Source: Neptuniibacter sp. 1_MG-2023
GTDB taxonomy: Bacteria > Pseudomonadota > Gammaproteobacteria > Pseudomonadales > Balneatricaceae
Direction of reading: 5' to 3'
DNA length: 39,536 bases
Assembly: GCF_030547185.1 (NCBI RefSeq)
Contig: NZ_JAUOQR010000017.1
Coordinates: 1-39,536, forward strand
Part shown: piece by piece, positions 24,695 through 33,256 of the stretch
Layout: each line of letters opens with the position of its first letter
Position numbering within the stretch: position 1 is the first letter of the stretch
Translations under genes and position numbers: made by a program
Notes under the pieces: model-generated
What the model was told of the DNA's origin: nothing
What the model saw: the letters and a program-made list of their open reading frames with translations, nothing else
Databases searched by the model: none

Positions 24695-25939
24695 ATGAGA
24701 ATTTCTACACAGCAAATTTTTCTGAGTAATATTGATAACCTTAATAGCAGCTCTGCGGCATTATTTAAAACACAGCAGCAGCTATCAACGGGTAAGCGGG
24801 TATTGCAGCCTTCAGATGATCCATTAGCGTCTGCTCAGATTCAAAAATTCAAAAAAGAGATTGCTAGAACAGAGCAGTTTTCAGCGAATATCGAAGTAGC
24901 TGACCGACGTTTGAGTCTTGAAGAAACGACCATCGAGCAGATTAATAATCTCTCCATCCGTCTTAAAGAGTTAACGATCCAAGGTAAAAATGGTGTATTA
25001 AGTGATGGTGATCGTAGCTCTATCGCCTCTGAAGTTGGGGAGATCGTTAAGTCCTTATCCAGCCTGATGAACACTAAAGATGTTCAAGGTGAATATCTTT
25101 TTGCCGGAAATAAAGGTTTTACTGAACCTTATACCTATAACGAAAGTAATGGTCGTTATGAATTTAATGGTGATGACGGCCAGCGTTACCTACAGGTAGG
25201 CCCTGAGAATAAAGTTGCTTCGACTGATTCTGGTTTCGATATATTTGAAACAGTCCCTATGGTGCCAGGTTACATAGAAGCCGATCTGACACAAACCGTT
25301 TCTATGGTTTCGAATATAGATATTGATGGTGGTGATGCGGAAGCGTTTGGTGAATATATGGCTGCACATGGGCCATTAACTATGACGGTGGATGCAGCGG
25401 GCCTACTGACAGTAACTGATAAAAATGGCCAGCCTGTTACGGCTGAAGACCCTCCAGCCATTCTAAGTGGCTATGACCCATCGGCTAACCCTAATGCGCC
25501 TACGTTGACTATTGCAGGCGTTGAACTTGATGTCAGTGGGGCTAACGAAGGGACAGCCACCTTAGATGTGTTCGATCAGCACAATATTCTTAATACTGCG
25601 ATGGATTTGAAAGATCTGTTAGAAACTGGAGATTTCACAACGGAAAGTGGAAAAGAGTTGTTTAACACAAAGATGGATCAAATTCTAACGAATCTATCCG
25701 GTATTGAGGAGCTAAATATTGCTGCACGTACCAGTATCGGTGGTCGCATAAATACCTTGGAACAGCAGCTTTTAGTTAATGAGGATTATATTCTCTTTAC
25801 TGAAGAAGCGCGTTCCTCATTCGAAGATATGGATTATAACGAAGCCATTAGTATTTTTACATTGCAGGAAACCGCACTGGAAGCATCCTACGCTAGCTTT
25901 GCGGCCATTAAAGATCTAAGTTTATTTAATTATCTATAA
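24695..25939 (+). CDS. flgL: Hook-filament junction protein FlgL (HAP3)
   Basis: FlgL is the second junction protein, joining FlgK to flagellin. The 414-residue protein has the flagellin-like N-terminal helix (MRISTQQIFLSNIDNLNSSS, then QLSTGKRVLQPSDDPLASAQ) and the C-terminal helix (LEQQLLVNEDYILFTEEARS, then EAISIFTLQETALEASYASF). The middle domain is moderately longer than in enterics (317 in E. coli). Like FlgK it would be an FlgN client. It is the last gene of the flagellar block and is followed by a strong terminator. Confidence 0.94.
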   Translation: MRISTQQIFLSNIDNLNSSSAALFKTQQQLSTGKRVLQPSDDPLASAQIQKFKKEIARTEQFSANIEVADRRLSLEETTIEQINNLSIRLKELTIQGKNGVLSDGDRSSIASEVGEIVKSLSSLMNTKDVQGEYLFAGNKGFTEPYTYNESNGRYEFNGDDGQRYLQVGPENKVASTDSGFDIFETVPMVPGYIEADLTQTVSMVSNIDIDGGDAEAFGEYMAAHGPLTMTVDAAGLLTVTDKNGQPVTAEDPPAILSGYDPSANPNAPTLTIAGVELDVSGANEGTATLDVFDQHNILNTAMDLKDLLETGDFTTESGKELFNTKMDQILTNLSGIEELNIAARTSIGGRINTLEQQLLVNEDYILFTEEARSSFEDMDYNEAISIFTLQETALEASYASFAAIKDLSLFNYL

Positions 25940-25959
25940 ACCTGTTTTTTGAAAGACTT

Positions 25960-25988
25960 AAAGCCGACATGAAAATGTCGGCTTTTTT
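25960..25988 (+). terminator. Rho-independent terminator after flgL
   Basis: The stem AAAGCCGACAT / ATGTCGGCTTT has loop GAAA and a run of six T residues. It closes the flagellar block. Confidence 0.93.
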
Positions 25989-26283
25989 GTTTTTATTGTG
26001 CACCGCAATGTTATTTGAAGGATATTGTTACACTTAAGCGGTCAGTCTCGTATTTATAGCTCTTCTCTTCCCCTTGTTAAGCCTTATAACTTAGGTGTTT
26101 TAAAACGCGTGCTACTTTTTGTCATTAATAATGGTAGCTTTTGTTATTGGCGAAATTCAGTCTATCGACCATCCTTAAGTATATCTGAACAACAGAGCTG
26201 CCAATTTAGATTGTACTTTGCAGCGATTGCTCAAGTGATAAATACCACTTAGCGCTATAAAAATAATATTGAGGATACAGGTC
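25989..26283. other. Spacer between the flagellar block and the fatty-acid cluster
   Basis: A 75-codon open frame (26025-26252) is present, but it has no ribosome binding site, no domain and an improbable composition, so it is not called. The promoter of the acyl-CoA dehydrogenase operon should be here; no clear -35/-10 pair or FadR/PsrA-like operator stood out. Confidence 0.5.
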
Positions 26284-28071
26284 ATGCCAGAATATAAAGC
26301 GCCACTGCGTGATATGAATTTCGTACTTAACGAAGTTCTTGATGCTGAGAGACATTACCAAAGCTTACCGGGTTGTGATGAAGCAACACCCGATATGGTG
26401 GCAGCAATTATGGAAGAGGGTGCCAAATTTTCTGAACGCGTCCTGTCACCATTGAATCAAGTAGGAGATCAACAAGGCTGTACTTGGAATGATGGTGTAG
26501 TGACAACACCTGATGGCTTTAAAGAAGCGTACCAGCAGTTTGTTGAGGGTGGTTGGCCTTCGCTTGCCCATGAAACTGAGTGGGGTGGTCAAGGCTTACC
26601 TGAGTCTCTAGGTATTATACTTAATGAGATGGTAGGTACGGCAAACTGGTCATGGAGCATGTATCCAGGTTTAAGCCATGGTGCCATGAATACGTTAGAT
26701 GCTCATGGTACTAATGAGCAGAAAGAGACTTACCTGACTAAACTTATCTCTGGTGAATGGACTGGGACAATGTGCCTTACAGAACCCCATTGCGGTACTG
26801 ACTTAGGTATGCTGAGAACAAAAGCAGAGCCTCAAGCTGATGGCAGCTATAAAGTGTCGGGTACGAAAATATTCATCTCCGCAGGTGAACATGATATGGC
26901 GGAAAATATTATCCATATCGTACTCGCACGTCTTCCTGATGCGCCAGCTGGTACAAAAGGTATCTCGTTATTTATTGTTCCAAAACACCTACCTAATGCA
27001 CTGACTGAAAGTAATGGTGTGAGCTGTGGTTCTTTAGAACACAAAATGGGTATCCATGGTAACTCCACCTGCGTTATGAACTTTGATGAGGCGACCGGTT
27101 ACTTGATAGGTACTGCCAATAAAGGTTTGAACTGCATGTTTACCTTTATGAATACTGCTCGTTTAGGGACTGCGCTACAAGGCTTAGCCCATGCAGAATG
27201 GGGGTTTCAGAACTCCCTTGCGTACGCTAAAGATCGCTTACAGATGCGAGCATTAAATGGCCCAGCGTATCCTGATAAAGCGGCTGACCCTATTATTGTT
27301 CATCCTGAAGTACGTAAGATGTTGCTGACACAGAAAGCGTTTGCTGAAGCCGGCCGTGCGATGATCTATTACTGCGCTCAGCTGGTGGACAAAGTGAAGT
27401 TATGTGAGGGTGACGAGAAAAAAGACGCAGATGCCCTATTGGCTTTCTTAACACCTATAGCAAAAGCGTTTTTAACAGAAGTCGGTTTTGAATCAGCTAA
27501 CCATGGTTTACAAATCTTCGGTGGTCATGGCTATATCGCAGAGTGGGGCATGGAACAAAATGTACGTGATAGCCGTATCTCTATGCTTTATGAGGGAACA
27601 ACCCAGATACAAGCCTTAGATTTATTGGGACGTAAAGTTCTAATGACCCAAGGTGAGGCCTTAAAAGGTTTTACTAAAATCATGCATAAATTCTGTCAGG
27701 CGGAAGCTGATAACCCAGAAATGCATGGGTTCACACAGCCTCTTGTTGATTTGAATAAAGAGTGGGGTGATTTGACCATGCAAGTAGGTATGAAAGCGAT
27801 GCAGAACCGCGATGAAGTCGGTGCCGCTTCCGTTGATTATCTCATGTATTCAGGTTACGTGGTGTTAGGTTATTTCTGGGCTCGAATGGCGAAAGTTGCT
27901 CAGGAAAAAATAGCTCAAGGTGAAGGTGATATTGCTTTCTATCAAGCTAAACTGACTACAGCCCAATTCTATTTTCAGCGTATTTTACCGCGTACCCGCT
28001 CTTTGGTCGTTACTATGCAGTCCGGTGCGGATAATTTGATGTCTATGGAACAAGAGCACTTTGCATTTTAA
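26284..28071 (+). CDS. Acyl-CoA dehydrogenase (FadE5/DmdC-like subgroup)
   Basis: This flavoprotein introduces the alpha-beta double bond in an acyl-CoA, passing electrons to ETF. The 595-residue form, opening MPEYKAPLRDMNFVLNEV, belongs to the long subgroup with an extra C-terminal domain. That subgroup contains 3-methylmercaptopropionyl-CoA dehydrogenase DmdC and FadE5-type enzymes; substrate cannot be decided from sequence. Family blocks are MCLTEPHCGTDLGMLRTKAE (FAD/substrate region), GLQIFGGHGYIAEWGMEQNV, and RISMLYEGTTQIQALDLLGR with the catalytic-base region YEGTT. The frame is open from 26269, but GAGG at 26271-26274 suits the ATG at 26284. It leads a probable operon with SCP2, fadD-like, DUF2889 and isomerase genes. 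Confidence 0.9.
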   Translation: MPEYKAPLRDMNFVLNEVLDAERHYQSLPGCDEATPDMVAAIMEEGAKFSERVLSPLNQVGDQQGCTWNDGVVTTPDGFKEAYQQFVEGGWPSLAHETEWGGQGLPESLGIILNEMVGTANWSWSMYPGLSHGAMNTLDAHGTNEQKETYLTKLISGEWTGTMCLTEPHCGTDLGMLRTKAEPQADGSYKVSGTKIFISAGEHDMAENIIHIVLARLPDAPAGTKGISLFIVPKHLPNALTESNGVSCGSLEHKMGIHGNSTCVMNFDEATGYLIGTANKGLNCMFTFMNTARLGTALQGLAHAEWGFQNSLAYAKDRLQMRALNGPAYPDKAADPIIVHPEVRKMLLTQKAFAEAGRAMIYYCAQLVDKVKLCEGDEKKDADALLAFLTPIAKAFLTEVGFESANHGLQIFGGHGYIAEWGMEQNVRDSRISMLYEGTTQIQALDLLGRKVLMTQGEALKGFTKIMHKFCQAEADNPEMHGFTQPLVDLNKEWGDLTMQVGMKAMQNRDEVGAASVDYLMYSGYVVLGYFWARMAKVAQEKIAQGEGDIAFYQAKLTTAQFYFQRILPRTRSLVVTMQSGADNLMSMEQEHFAF

Positions 28072-28118
28072 TCATGCTTTTGAAGGTAGGCAGATGAAAA
28101 AGGTATTGAATAATCCAG

Positions 28119-28144
28119 TAGGCCGCACCTTATTGCGCGGCCTA
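28119..28144. repeat. Inverted repeat between the dehydrogenase and SCP2 genes
   Basis: TAGGCCGC and GCGGCCTA form a perfect 8-bp GC-rich stem with a 10-base loop. There is no T run, so it is not a simple terminator. It could set RNA stability or translation within the operon, and it supports the later SCP2 start. Confidence 0.6.
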
Positions 28145-28213
28145 TTGAAGTTAAATGCGACGCGTTACAAGCTAAAAAATGCAAGCAGTCATAATAAAAA
28201 TGAGGTCACGAAC

Positions 28214-28531
28214 ATGGCAGATTTAAAAGCAATTTTCTCTCAAATGGAACAACGTTTTGATTCATCTGCTGCGGCAGGTACGGATGCTATTTTTCAATAT
28301 GAAATTAGTGATGGTGGAGAGTGGTTTGTTGTTGTAGAGGGCGGCAATTGTTCTGTTTCAGAAGGTAGTAATGATCAGCCAACCGTTACTTTGCGCATGG
28401 ATAGTACTACGCTGGAAGAGGTTATGTCTGGTGAAACTGATGGGATGCAAGCGTTTATGACGGGTCGCATTCAGGCCGATGGCGATATTATGCTAGCAAC
28501 TAAATTAGCGGCGTTATTTCCGGTTGCATGA
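28214..28531 (+). CDS. SCP2-type sterol/acyl-CoA carrier domain protein
   Basis: The 105-residue SCP2 fold (MADLKAIFSQMEQRFDSSAA to LATKLAALFPVA) forms a hydrophobic tunnel that binds acyl-CoAs or other lipids. In bacteria such single-domain proteins commonly accompany acyl-CoA enzymes. Conserved features include TVTLRMDSTTLEEVMSGETD and MQAFMTGRIQADGDIMLATK. GAGGT seven bases before ATG 28214 and the family-like MADLKAIF start support this choice. The frame also opens at ATG 28094 with GAAGGT ahead of it, which would add 40 basic residues across an RNA hairpin. Both starts remain possible. It lies between the acyl-CoA dehydrogenase and acyl-CoA synthetase genes. Confidence 0.87.
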   Translation: MADLKAIFSQMEQRFDSSAAAGTDAIFQYEISDGGEWFVVVEGGNCSVSEGSNDQPTVTLRMDSTTLEEVMSGETDGMQAFMTGRIQADGDIMLATKLAALFPVA

Positions 28532-28595
28532 ATTCAGTAATCTAAGGGATATGTAAGCAGTAGCTTGCAGTTCCTTTAGCGTGTTACAACATACT

Positions 28596-28612
28596 AGAAC
28601 CGAAAAGGTTCT
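28596..28612. repeat. Inverted repeat in the fadD-like leader
   Basis: AGAACC-N5-GGTTCT is a perfect 6-bp dyad 30 bp before the start codon. It could be an operator or a short RNA hairpin. It does not match the PsrA or FadR consensus I know. Confidence 0.35.
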
Positions 28613-28642
28613 CGATAAAAATAATTATACGAGGAGCCTGCA

Positions 28643-30307
28643 ATGGTGCAGCAGTTACCTGCAGCGGATCAAATACCAGCGGATATCAATCATTACGGAT
28701 TTAAAACAATCCCCGATGTCCTAGCCTATACATGTGAAAAGTTTGGTCCTAAACCTGCGTACACAAGCTTTGGCCGTACACTCGATTATAATGAGTTAGA
28801 TCGCTTGTCTGCTTCGTTTGCTGTTTATTTACAGAAAGAGACCAATTTACAGCCCGGCGACCGTGTTGCGATCCAGCTTCCCAATCTTATCCAATATCCT
28901 GTTGTACTTATGGGAGCATTAAGAGCGGGGTTAGTGATTGTCAACACCAACCCTCTTTATACAGCTAAAGAGATGGAGCATCAGTTTTGTGATTCTGGCG
29001 CAAAAGCGTTGATTATTCACAAAAGTATGGCGCATAAGGCAGAAGAGATACTGCCGAATACCCAGATAGAAAACCTATTTGTGACCCAAGTTGGTGATCT
29101 CCACGGATTTGTTAAGCGTAATATACTTAATGCCGCTGTTAAATATCTGAAAAAGATGGAACCCAATTTCTACCTGCCGGATGCGCTCCCTTTACGAGAA
29201 GTGCTCTTAAAATATTTAGGTGAAACGCCTGAGCATGTTGAAGTCGTTCCGGGTGACACGGCTGTATTGCAATATACGGGCGGCACTACAGGCGTATCAA
29301 AAGGTGCTGTTCTCACGCACGCCAATCTAATTTCTAATATGTTGCAGGCTGAAAATCGACTAACAGTACCTGGCGTTGATTGGACAGAAACGGTCATATC
29401 TCCGCTGCCGCTTTATCATATTTATGCCTTTACCGTTGCTCAGGTTGTATCACTGCTGGGTGGTCACAGTGTTTTAATTCCCAATCCACGTGATATCTCC
29501 GGTTTTATCAAAGAGCTGCATAAATGGAAGATGAGCACTTTTGTCGGCTTGAATACGCTTTTTATTGCATTGTGCAGTGATGAAAAGTTCTTAGATGTGG
29601 ATTTTAGTAACCTTAAATTTACCGCATCGGGTGGTATGGCGCTAAACCAATCAACAGCAGTGTTGTGGAAGGAAAAAACCGGTTGCGATATTACCGAAGG
29701 CTATGGTTTAACCGAAACCTCACCGGCGGTCTGTTTTAATCCACCGCTGGCGAACCGTATAGGCACCATTGGCTTATCGATGCTCCATACAGATATCCGC
29801 GTAATTGGTACTGATGGCGAAGACGTACCTATTGGTGAGGCGGGTGAACTCTGTGTTAAAGGTCCGCAAGTGATGAGAGGTTACTGGCAGCGTCCTAAAG
29901 AGACAGCATGTTCATTCACCGACGATGGCTACTTTATTACCGGTGATATCGCCACTTTAGATGAAGATGGCTACTATCGAATCGTTGACCGCGCTAAAGA
30001 TATGATTATCGTCTCTGGGTTTAATGTTTACCCTAATGAAGTTGAAGATGTCATTACCCAGCACCCCGATGTGATCGAATGTGCCGCTATTGGTGTTCCC
30101 GATATTAAAGCGGGGGAAACCGTTAAAGTCTTTGTTGTGAGTAGTAATCCCGATTTGAACCGCGAAGATATTCGTAATTGGTGTAAAGATAAACTCACGC
30201 GCTATAAAGTGCCTAAACAGGTTGAGTTTGCAGATGACCTACCTAAATCGAATGTAGGTAAAGTTTTACGTCGAATGCTTAAATCGCCACAACCTGATGC
30301 CAACTGA
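28643..30307 (+). CDS. fadD: Long-chain fatty acid-CoA ligase (FadD-like)
   Basis: This enzyme activates fatty acids to acyl-CoA through an acyl-AMP intermediate. The 554-residue protein has the ANL-family motifs in order: P-loop YTGGTTGVSKG at 211-221, YGLTETSP at 354-361, the TGDIATLDEDGYYRIVDR segment at about 434-450, and catalytic Lys540 in KSNVGKVLRRM. Length is near that of E. coli FadD (561). ACGAGGAG supplies a good ribosome binding site. The gene sits inside the acyl-CoA cluster, with DUF2889 starting 15 bp after its stop. The gene name is assigned by similarity to the long-chain group; medium-chain specificity is not excluded. Confidence 0.9.
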   Translation: MVQQLPAADQIPADINHYGFKTIPDVLAYTCEKFGPKPAYTSFGRTLDYNELDRLSASFAVYLQKETNLQPGDRVAIQLPNLIQYPVVLMGALRAGLVIVNTNPLYTAKEMEHQFCDSGAKALIIHKSMAHKAEEILPNTQIENLFVTQVGDLHGFVKRNILNAAVKYLKKMEPNFYLPDALPLREVLLKYLGETPEHVEVVPGDTAVLQYTGGTTGVSKGAVLTHANLISNMLQAENRLTVPGVDWTETVISPLPLYHIYAFTVAQVVSLLGGHSVLIPNPRDISGFIKELHKWKMSTFVGLNTLFIALCSDEKFLDVDFSNLKFTASGGMALNQSTAVLWKEKTGCDITEGYGLTETSPAVCFNPPLANRIGTIGLSMLHTDIRVIGTDGEDVPIGEAGELCVKGPQVMRGYWQRPKETACSFTDDGYFITGDIATLDEDGYYRIVDRAKDMIIVSGFNVYPNEVEDVITQHPDVIECAAIGVPDIKAGETVKVFVVSSNPDLNREDIRNWCKDKLTRYKVPKQVEFADDLPKSNVGKVLRRMLKSPQPDAN

Positions 30308-30322
30308 GCAAGGAACGAGCTA

Positions 30323-30877
30323 ATGCCACTATCTAAACCTTCTCGTCGAACGGCTCAACATACCCGTACAGTGGTTTGCACTGGTTATCTACGTGACGAT
30401 AAATTATGGGATATAGAAGCGCGGATGACGGATGTTAAAACCCATGATGTGGATAACGCCGAACGGGGGGGCTATGTGGCAGGAGGAGAAGCGTTTCACG
30501 ATATCAGCATACGGGTGACCCTTGATAAAGGCTTACATATACATCATGTCGAAGCAGTCATAGATGAATCACCTTTTCGCATGTGTAGCCAGATTACCTC
30601 TGCGTTCAAAAAGCTGGAAGGCTCCCGTATTGGGCCAGGGTGGCAAAAACAGGCCAGAGCATTGCTAGGCGGTGTTGCGGGTTGTACCCATCTGAATGAC
30701 CTATTACCGGTTGTGGCAACGACAGCAATACAAGCGATATGGCCAAGTTCAGGTAAAGAGGGGGATGAAGGGGTGCTGAAAGAGGGCGCAAAATTTATGC
30801 TCAATAGTTGCCATGTGTGGGGCCAAAGCAGCGAAATGATTAAAACTTATCTGCCCGAACATTATATTGATAAATAA
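30323..30877 (+). CDS. DUF2889 protein in the fatty-acid cluster
   Basis: This 184-residue soluble protein carries the pattern I recall for DUF2889: RRTAQHTRTVVCTGYLRDDK near the start, WDIEARMTDVKTHDV, the central DISIRVTLDKGLHIHHVEAV, and GPGWQKQARALLGGVAGCTH toward the C-terminus. Function of the family is not established. There is no signal peptide and no membrane segment. It starts 15 bp after the acyl-CoA synthetase with AAGGA as ribosome binding site and is followed 44 bp later by an enoyl-CoA isomerase-like gene. Co-transcription with acyl-CoA enzymes is therefore very likely. Conserved His, Cys and Glu residues could form a catalytic or metal site, but this is only a guess. Confidence 0.82.
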   Translation: MPLSKPSRRTAQHTRTVVCTGYLRDDKLWDIEARMTDVKTHDVDNAERGGYVAGGEAFHDISIRVTLDKGLHIHHVEAVIDESPFRMCSQITSAFKKLEGSRIGPGWQKQARALLGGVAGCTHLNDLLPVVATTAIQAIWPSSGKEGDEGVLKEGAKFMLNSCHVWGQSSEMIKTYLPEHYIDK

Positions 30878-30921
30878 TGGCTGTAGCTCTTATAAAACAT
30901 CAGATCTGATTGAGAATTCCT

Positions 30922-31680
30922 ATGAATGAATTTGTCCTAGCAGAGCAGAATAAGGATGTTCTGGAGATTATTCTAAACAGAACAGCAAAAAAGAACGCAT
31001 TGACCCTTTCTATGTATGAGCAACTAACTCAACTGTTAGATTCGGCATCTGAAAATTCAGAGATCAATGTTGTGCTTATTCGTGCTGAGGGGACTAGTTT
31101 TTGTGCGGGTAATGATATTCAAGATTTTATATCTGTCGGTAATGGGGCTGATGCGATTAAGATTATTATCGGCTTTTTACACCAGTTAGCTGAGTGTAAA
31201 AAACCAATTATTGCCGCCGTTCAAGGTAATGCCGTAGGTATAGGTTCTACCATGTTGCTACATTGCGATCTTGTGATCGCTGCCGATGATTTAAACTGTC
31301 AAATGCCCTTTGTTAAATTAGGCCTTATTCCAGAAGGGGGTTCAACCTTACTGTTTCCGCAAATGGTCAGCCATCGGCAGGCGTTTGAAATGATGGTTGA
31401 AGGTGTGCCTTTTGATGCTGAAAAAGCCCAAGAGATTGGTTTAATCAACCAGATTGTAACTTGCGATATTTTACTCAAATGCGCCCGTGCTCGTGCTGAA
31501 CGATTAGCACGGCTGCCTTCGCAATCGGTCCAAACATCTAAAATGTTAATGAAAAAAGCTTACCTTCAGCAGTTACACCAAGTAATGGATGAAGAGGGTA
31601 CGCTTTTTTATGAGCGTTTATCCTCCGTGGAAGCTCAGCAAGCCTTTATGCAATTTTTGCAGAATAAACCTGCGCGATAG
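30922..31680 (+). CDS. Crotonase-superfamily protein, likely enoyl-CoA delta-isomerase
   Basis: The 252-residue protein has the crotonase fold, with oxyanion-hole segments SFCAGNDI (59-66) and AVQGNAVGIGSTM (99-111). Neither glutamate of a hydratase is present: the positions equivalent to Glu144 and Glu164 of rat crotonase are Thr110 and Phe130. Instead it has IPEGGS with Glu138, which matches the catalytic glutamate of Delta3,Delta2-enoyl-CoA isomerases. The predicted reaction is therefore moving a double bond during oxidation of unsaturated fatty acids, rather than hydration. ATG 30922 is preferred to the upstream in-frame TTG at 30910. It is the last gene of the fatty-acid cluster. Confidence 0.87.
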   Translation: MNEFVLAEQNKDVLEIILNRTAKKNALTLSMYEQLTQLLDSASENSEINVVLIRAEGTSFCAGNDIQDFISVGNGADAIKIIIGFLHQLAECKKPIIAAVQGNAVGIGSTMLLHCDLVIAADDLNCQMPFVKLGLIPEGGSTLLFPQMVSHRQAFEMMVEGVPFDAEKAQEIGLINQIVTCDILLKCARARAERLARLPSQSVQTSKMLMKKAYLQQLHQVMDEEGTLFYERLSSVEAQQAFMQFLQNKPAR

Positions 31681-31713
31681 CTATTTATTCTATAAAAACC
31701 ATAAATATTAGCA

Positions 31714-31741
31714 TTTACTAATTTAATTATTGCTATATACT
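31714..31741 (+). promoter_or_regulatory. Possible sigma-70 promoter of the heme protein gene
   Basis: TTTACT (31714-31719) and TATACT (31736-31741), spaced 16 bp, fit a vegetative promoter. The predicted start is near 31748, about 30 bp before the ATG. Confidence 0.45.
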
Positions 31742-31780
31742 TTGCACCATTAGAACGATCGTATTCAAAGAGGCATTAGT

Positions 31781-32356
31781 ATGAAAGCACTTCTATTAGC
31801 GGTAGCGGCTATAGTTGCAACCCCTTCGATTCAGGCTGAAGAGTTCACCGTAAATATCCCTGAGCTTCAGACTGAAGCTAAACAGGTTATTATGCAGTTA
31901 GCTTCCACCTTAATGGGCGAGTTAAAAAAAGCTAAAGAAGAAGGCGGGGCACCCGCTGCTATTGCCGTTTGTAATACAAAGGCAATGCCTCTAACTCACG
32001 AAATATCGCAATCTTCAGGTTGGGATATAGGCCGTACAAGTTTGAAATTACGTAATCCTGAGAATGCGCCTGATGAGTGGGAAAAACAGGTACTAGAACA
32101 ATTTGCTAAACAAACTCAGCAAGGCGCTAATTTAAAAACCTTAGGCTTTTCACAAGTCGTTGTGGATGAAGATGGCCGTAAGGTCTTCCGAATGATGAAA
32201 GCGATCCCAGTGGCTGATCAGTGTTTAGCTTGTCATGGCACTAAGATAAAACCAGTCCTTCAAAATAGCTTGCAAGCCCTATATCCAGAAGATAAGGCAA
32301 CGGGTTACTCTGTTGGTGATCTGCGTGGTGCATTTACGCTGAAGAAATACCTTTAG
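31781..32356 (+). CDS. Periplasmic Tll0287-like (DUF3365) c-type heme protein
   Basis: The 191-residue protein has a Sec signal peptide (about 1-19, ending SIQA) and one c-type heme motif, CLACH at 148-152, near the C-terminus. The body (AIAVCNTKAMPLTHEISQSS, GRTSLKLRNPENAPDEWEKQ) and the ending GYSVGDLRGAFTLKK match the Tll0287-like/DUF3365 domain. That domain occurs as single periplasmic proteins and as the sensor part of chemoreceptors and kinases, and is thought to sense redox state or small ligands through heme. It has its own candidate promoter and is followed by a terminator. It lies 295 bp before the SCO-chemoreceptor pair. Confidence 0.88.
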   Translation: MKALLLAVAAIVATPSIQAEEFTVNIPELQTEAKQVIMQLASTLMGELKKAKEEGGAPAAIAVCNTKAMPLTHEISQSSGWDIGRTSLKLRNPENAPDEWEKQVLEQFAKQTQQGANLKTLGFSQVVVDEDGRKVFRMMKAIPVADQCLACHGTKIKPVLQNSLQALYPEDKATGYSVGDLRGAFTLKKYL

Positions 32357-32430
32357 CGTCGTTTGAAAAAGCGCTAAAGGCTAAGCGGCTAGGCTTACTA
32401 AGCTTAGTGTCGTTGTAGCGAATAAAAAAG

Positions 32431-32462
32431 AGCCGTAGATTTTATAGTCTAAGGCTTTTTTT
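32431..32462 (+). terminator. Rho-independent terminator after the heme protein gene
   Basis: AGCC-G-TAGA and TCTA-A-GGCT form a stem of eight pairs with one mismatch, followed by seven T residues. The remaining spacer to 32650 holds no gene. Confidence 0.75.
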
Positions 32463-32650
32463 GTGCTCTGTATTTGAGGCCAAAATCTAAACCGTTCGTT
32501 TTGGCACGTAGTTGAGCATAAAAGGTGAGCGCCTCATTGTTTTTCCTGTGGGGGGCAGCCACTGGCTGAAAGAAAATAAAGGCTACTTATGCATTGATGT
32601 AATGCGAAGTTTTTAGATTTTGATTAAATTGGTGATTTCTATGTGGCGTT

Positions 32651-33253
32651 ATGATGGCGATTAGGCCAATAAAAGTGTTGGCTTTAGTCGTTGCAGGTCT
32701 ATGTTTACTAACCGCATTTATTTATCCGTATTTATCTGCAAATAGCTATCTGAATGGGTTGCTGGGAAAACCTGAACTAAAAGGAATACAGACCAGCTTT
32801 GAGCTGAGTAACGCACCTTTAAGCGACCAGTATGGGCATCAAGTCCATTTGACCAACCTAGCGAAAAAACCGCTCTTCTTAACTTTTGGCTTTACCAGTT
32901 GCAGCTATACTTGTCCTATAACAATGGCGTTTTTCAAACAAATAAAATTGAATGTAGGACCTGAGGCGCAGTTTGCACTTATTACCATTGACCCTCAACA
33001 GGATACGGCTGAACGGTTGGGTCAGTTTCTGGCAAATTTCGATGCCGCCTTTATTGGGCTTCGTACCGAAGGTCATGGACTTAAAGAGATAGCCAGTTTG
33101 TTGAAAGTGAACTACTTTCAGGGGAAAGAGGAAATCATTCACACGGACTATATTTATTTTATCCATCCCAAACTGGATGGAATTTTGGTTTACACAAAGC
33201 CGGATTTAAAAATGATTTTGGAAGATTTTCACATGCTCGAACAAGGAGATTAA
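32651..33253 (+). CDS. SCO1/SenC-family copper chaperone / thiol protein
   Basis: SCO proteins deliver copper to the CuA site of cytochrome c oxidase or reduce its thiols. The 200-residue protein has an N-terminal membrane anchor or uncleaved signal (about 8-27) and a periplasmic thioredoxin fold. All three copper ligands are present: Cys84 and Cys88 in CSYTCP and His164 in HTDYIYF. No oxidase gene is nearby. Its 3' end instead contains AAGGAG, the ribosome binding site for a chemoreceptor beginning 3 bp after the stop codon. The two are therefore almost certainly co-transcribed and perhaps translationally coupled. This context suggests a copper or redox signalling role in addition to, or instead of, oxidase assembly. 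Confidence 0.9.
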   Translation: MMAIRPIKVLALVVAGLCLLTAFIYPYLSANSYLNGLLGKPELKGIQTSFELSNAPLSDQYGHQVHLTNLAKKPLFLTFGFTSCSYTCPITMAFFKQIKLNVGPEAQFALITIDPQQDTAERLGQFLANFDAAFIGLRTEGHGLKEIASLLKVNYFQGKEEIIHTDYIYFIHPKLDGILVYTKPDLKMILEDFHMLEQGD

Positions 33254-33256
33254 GCT

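Noticed and set aside
26025-26252. A 75-codon open frame between flgL and the acyl-CoA dehydrogenase
   Set aside because: No ribosome binding site, no recognisable domain, unusual composition, and it occupies the expected promoter region.
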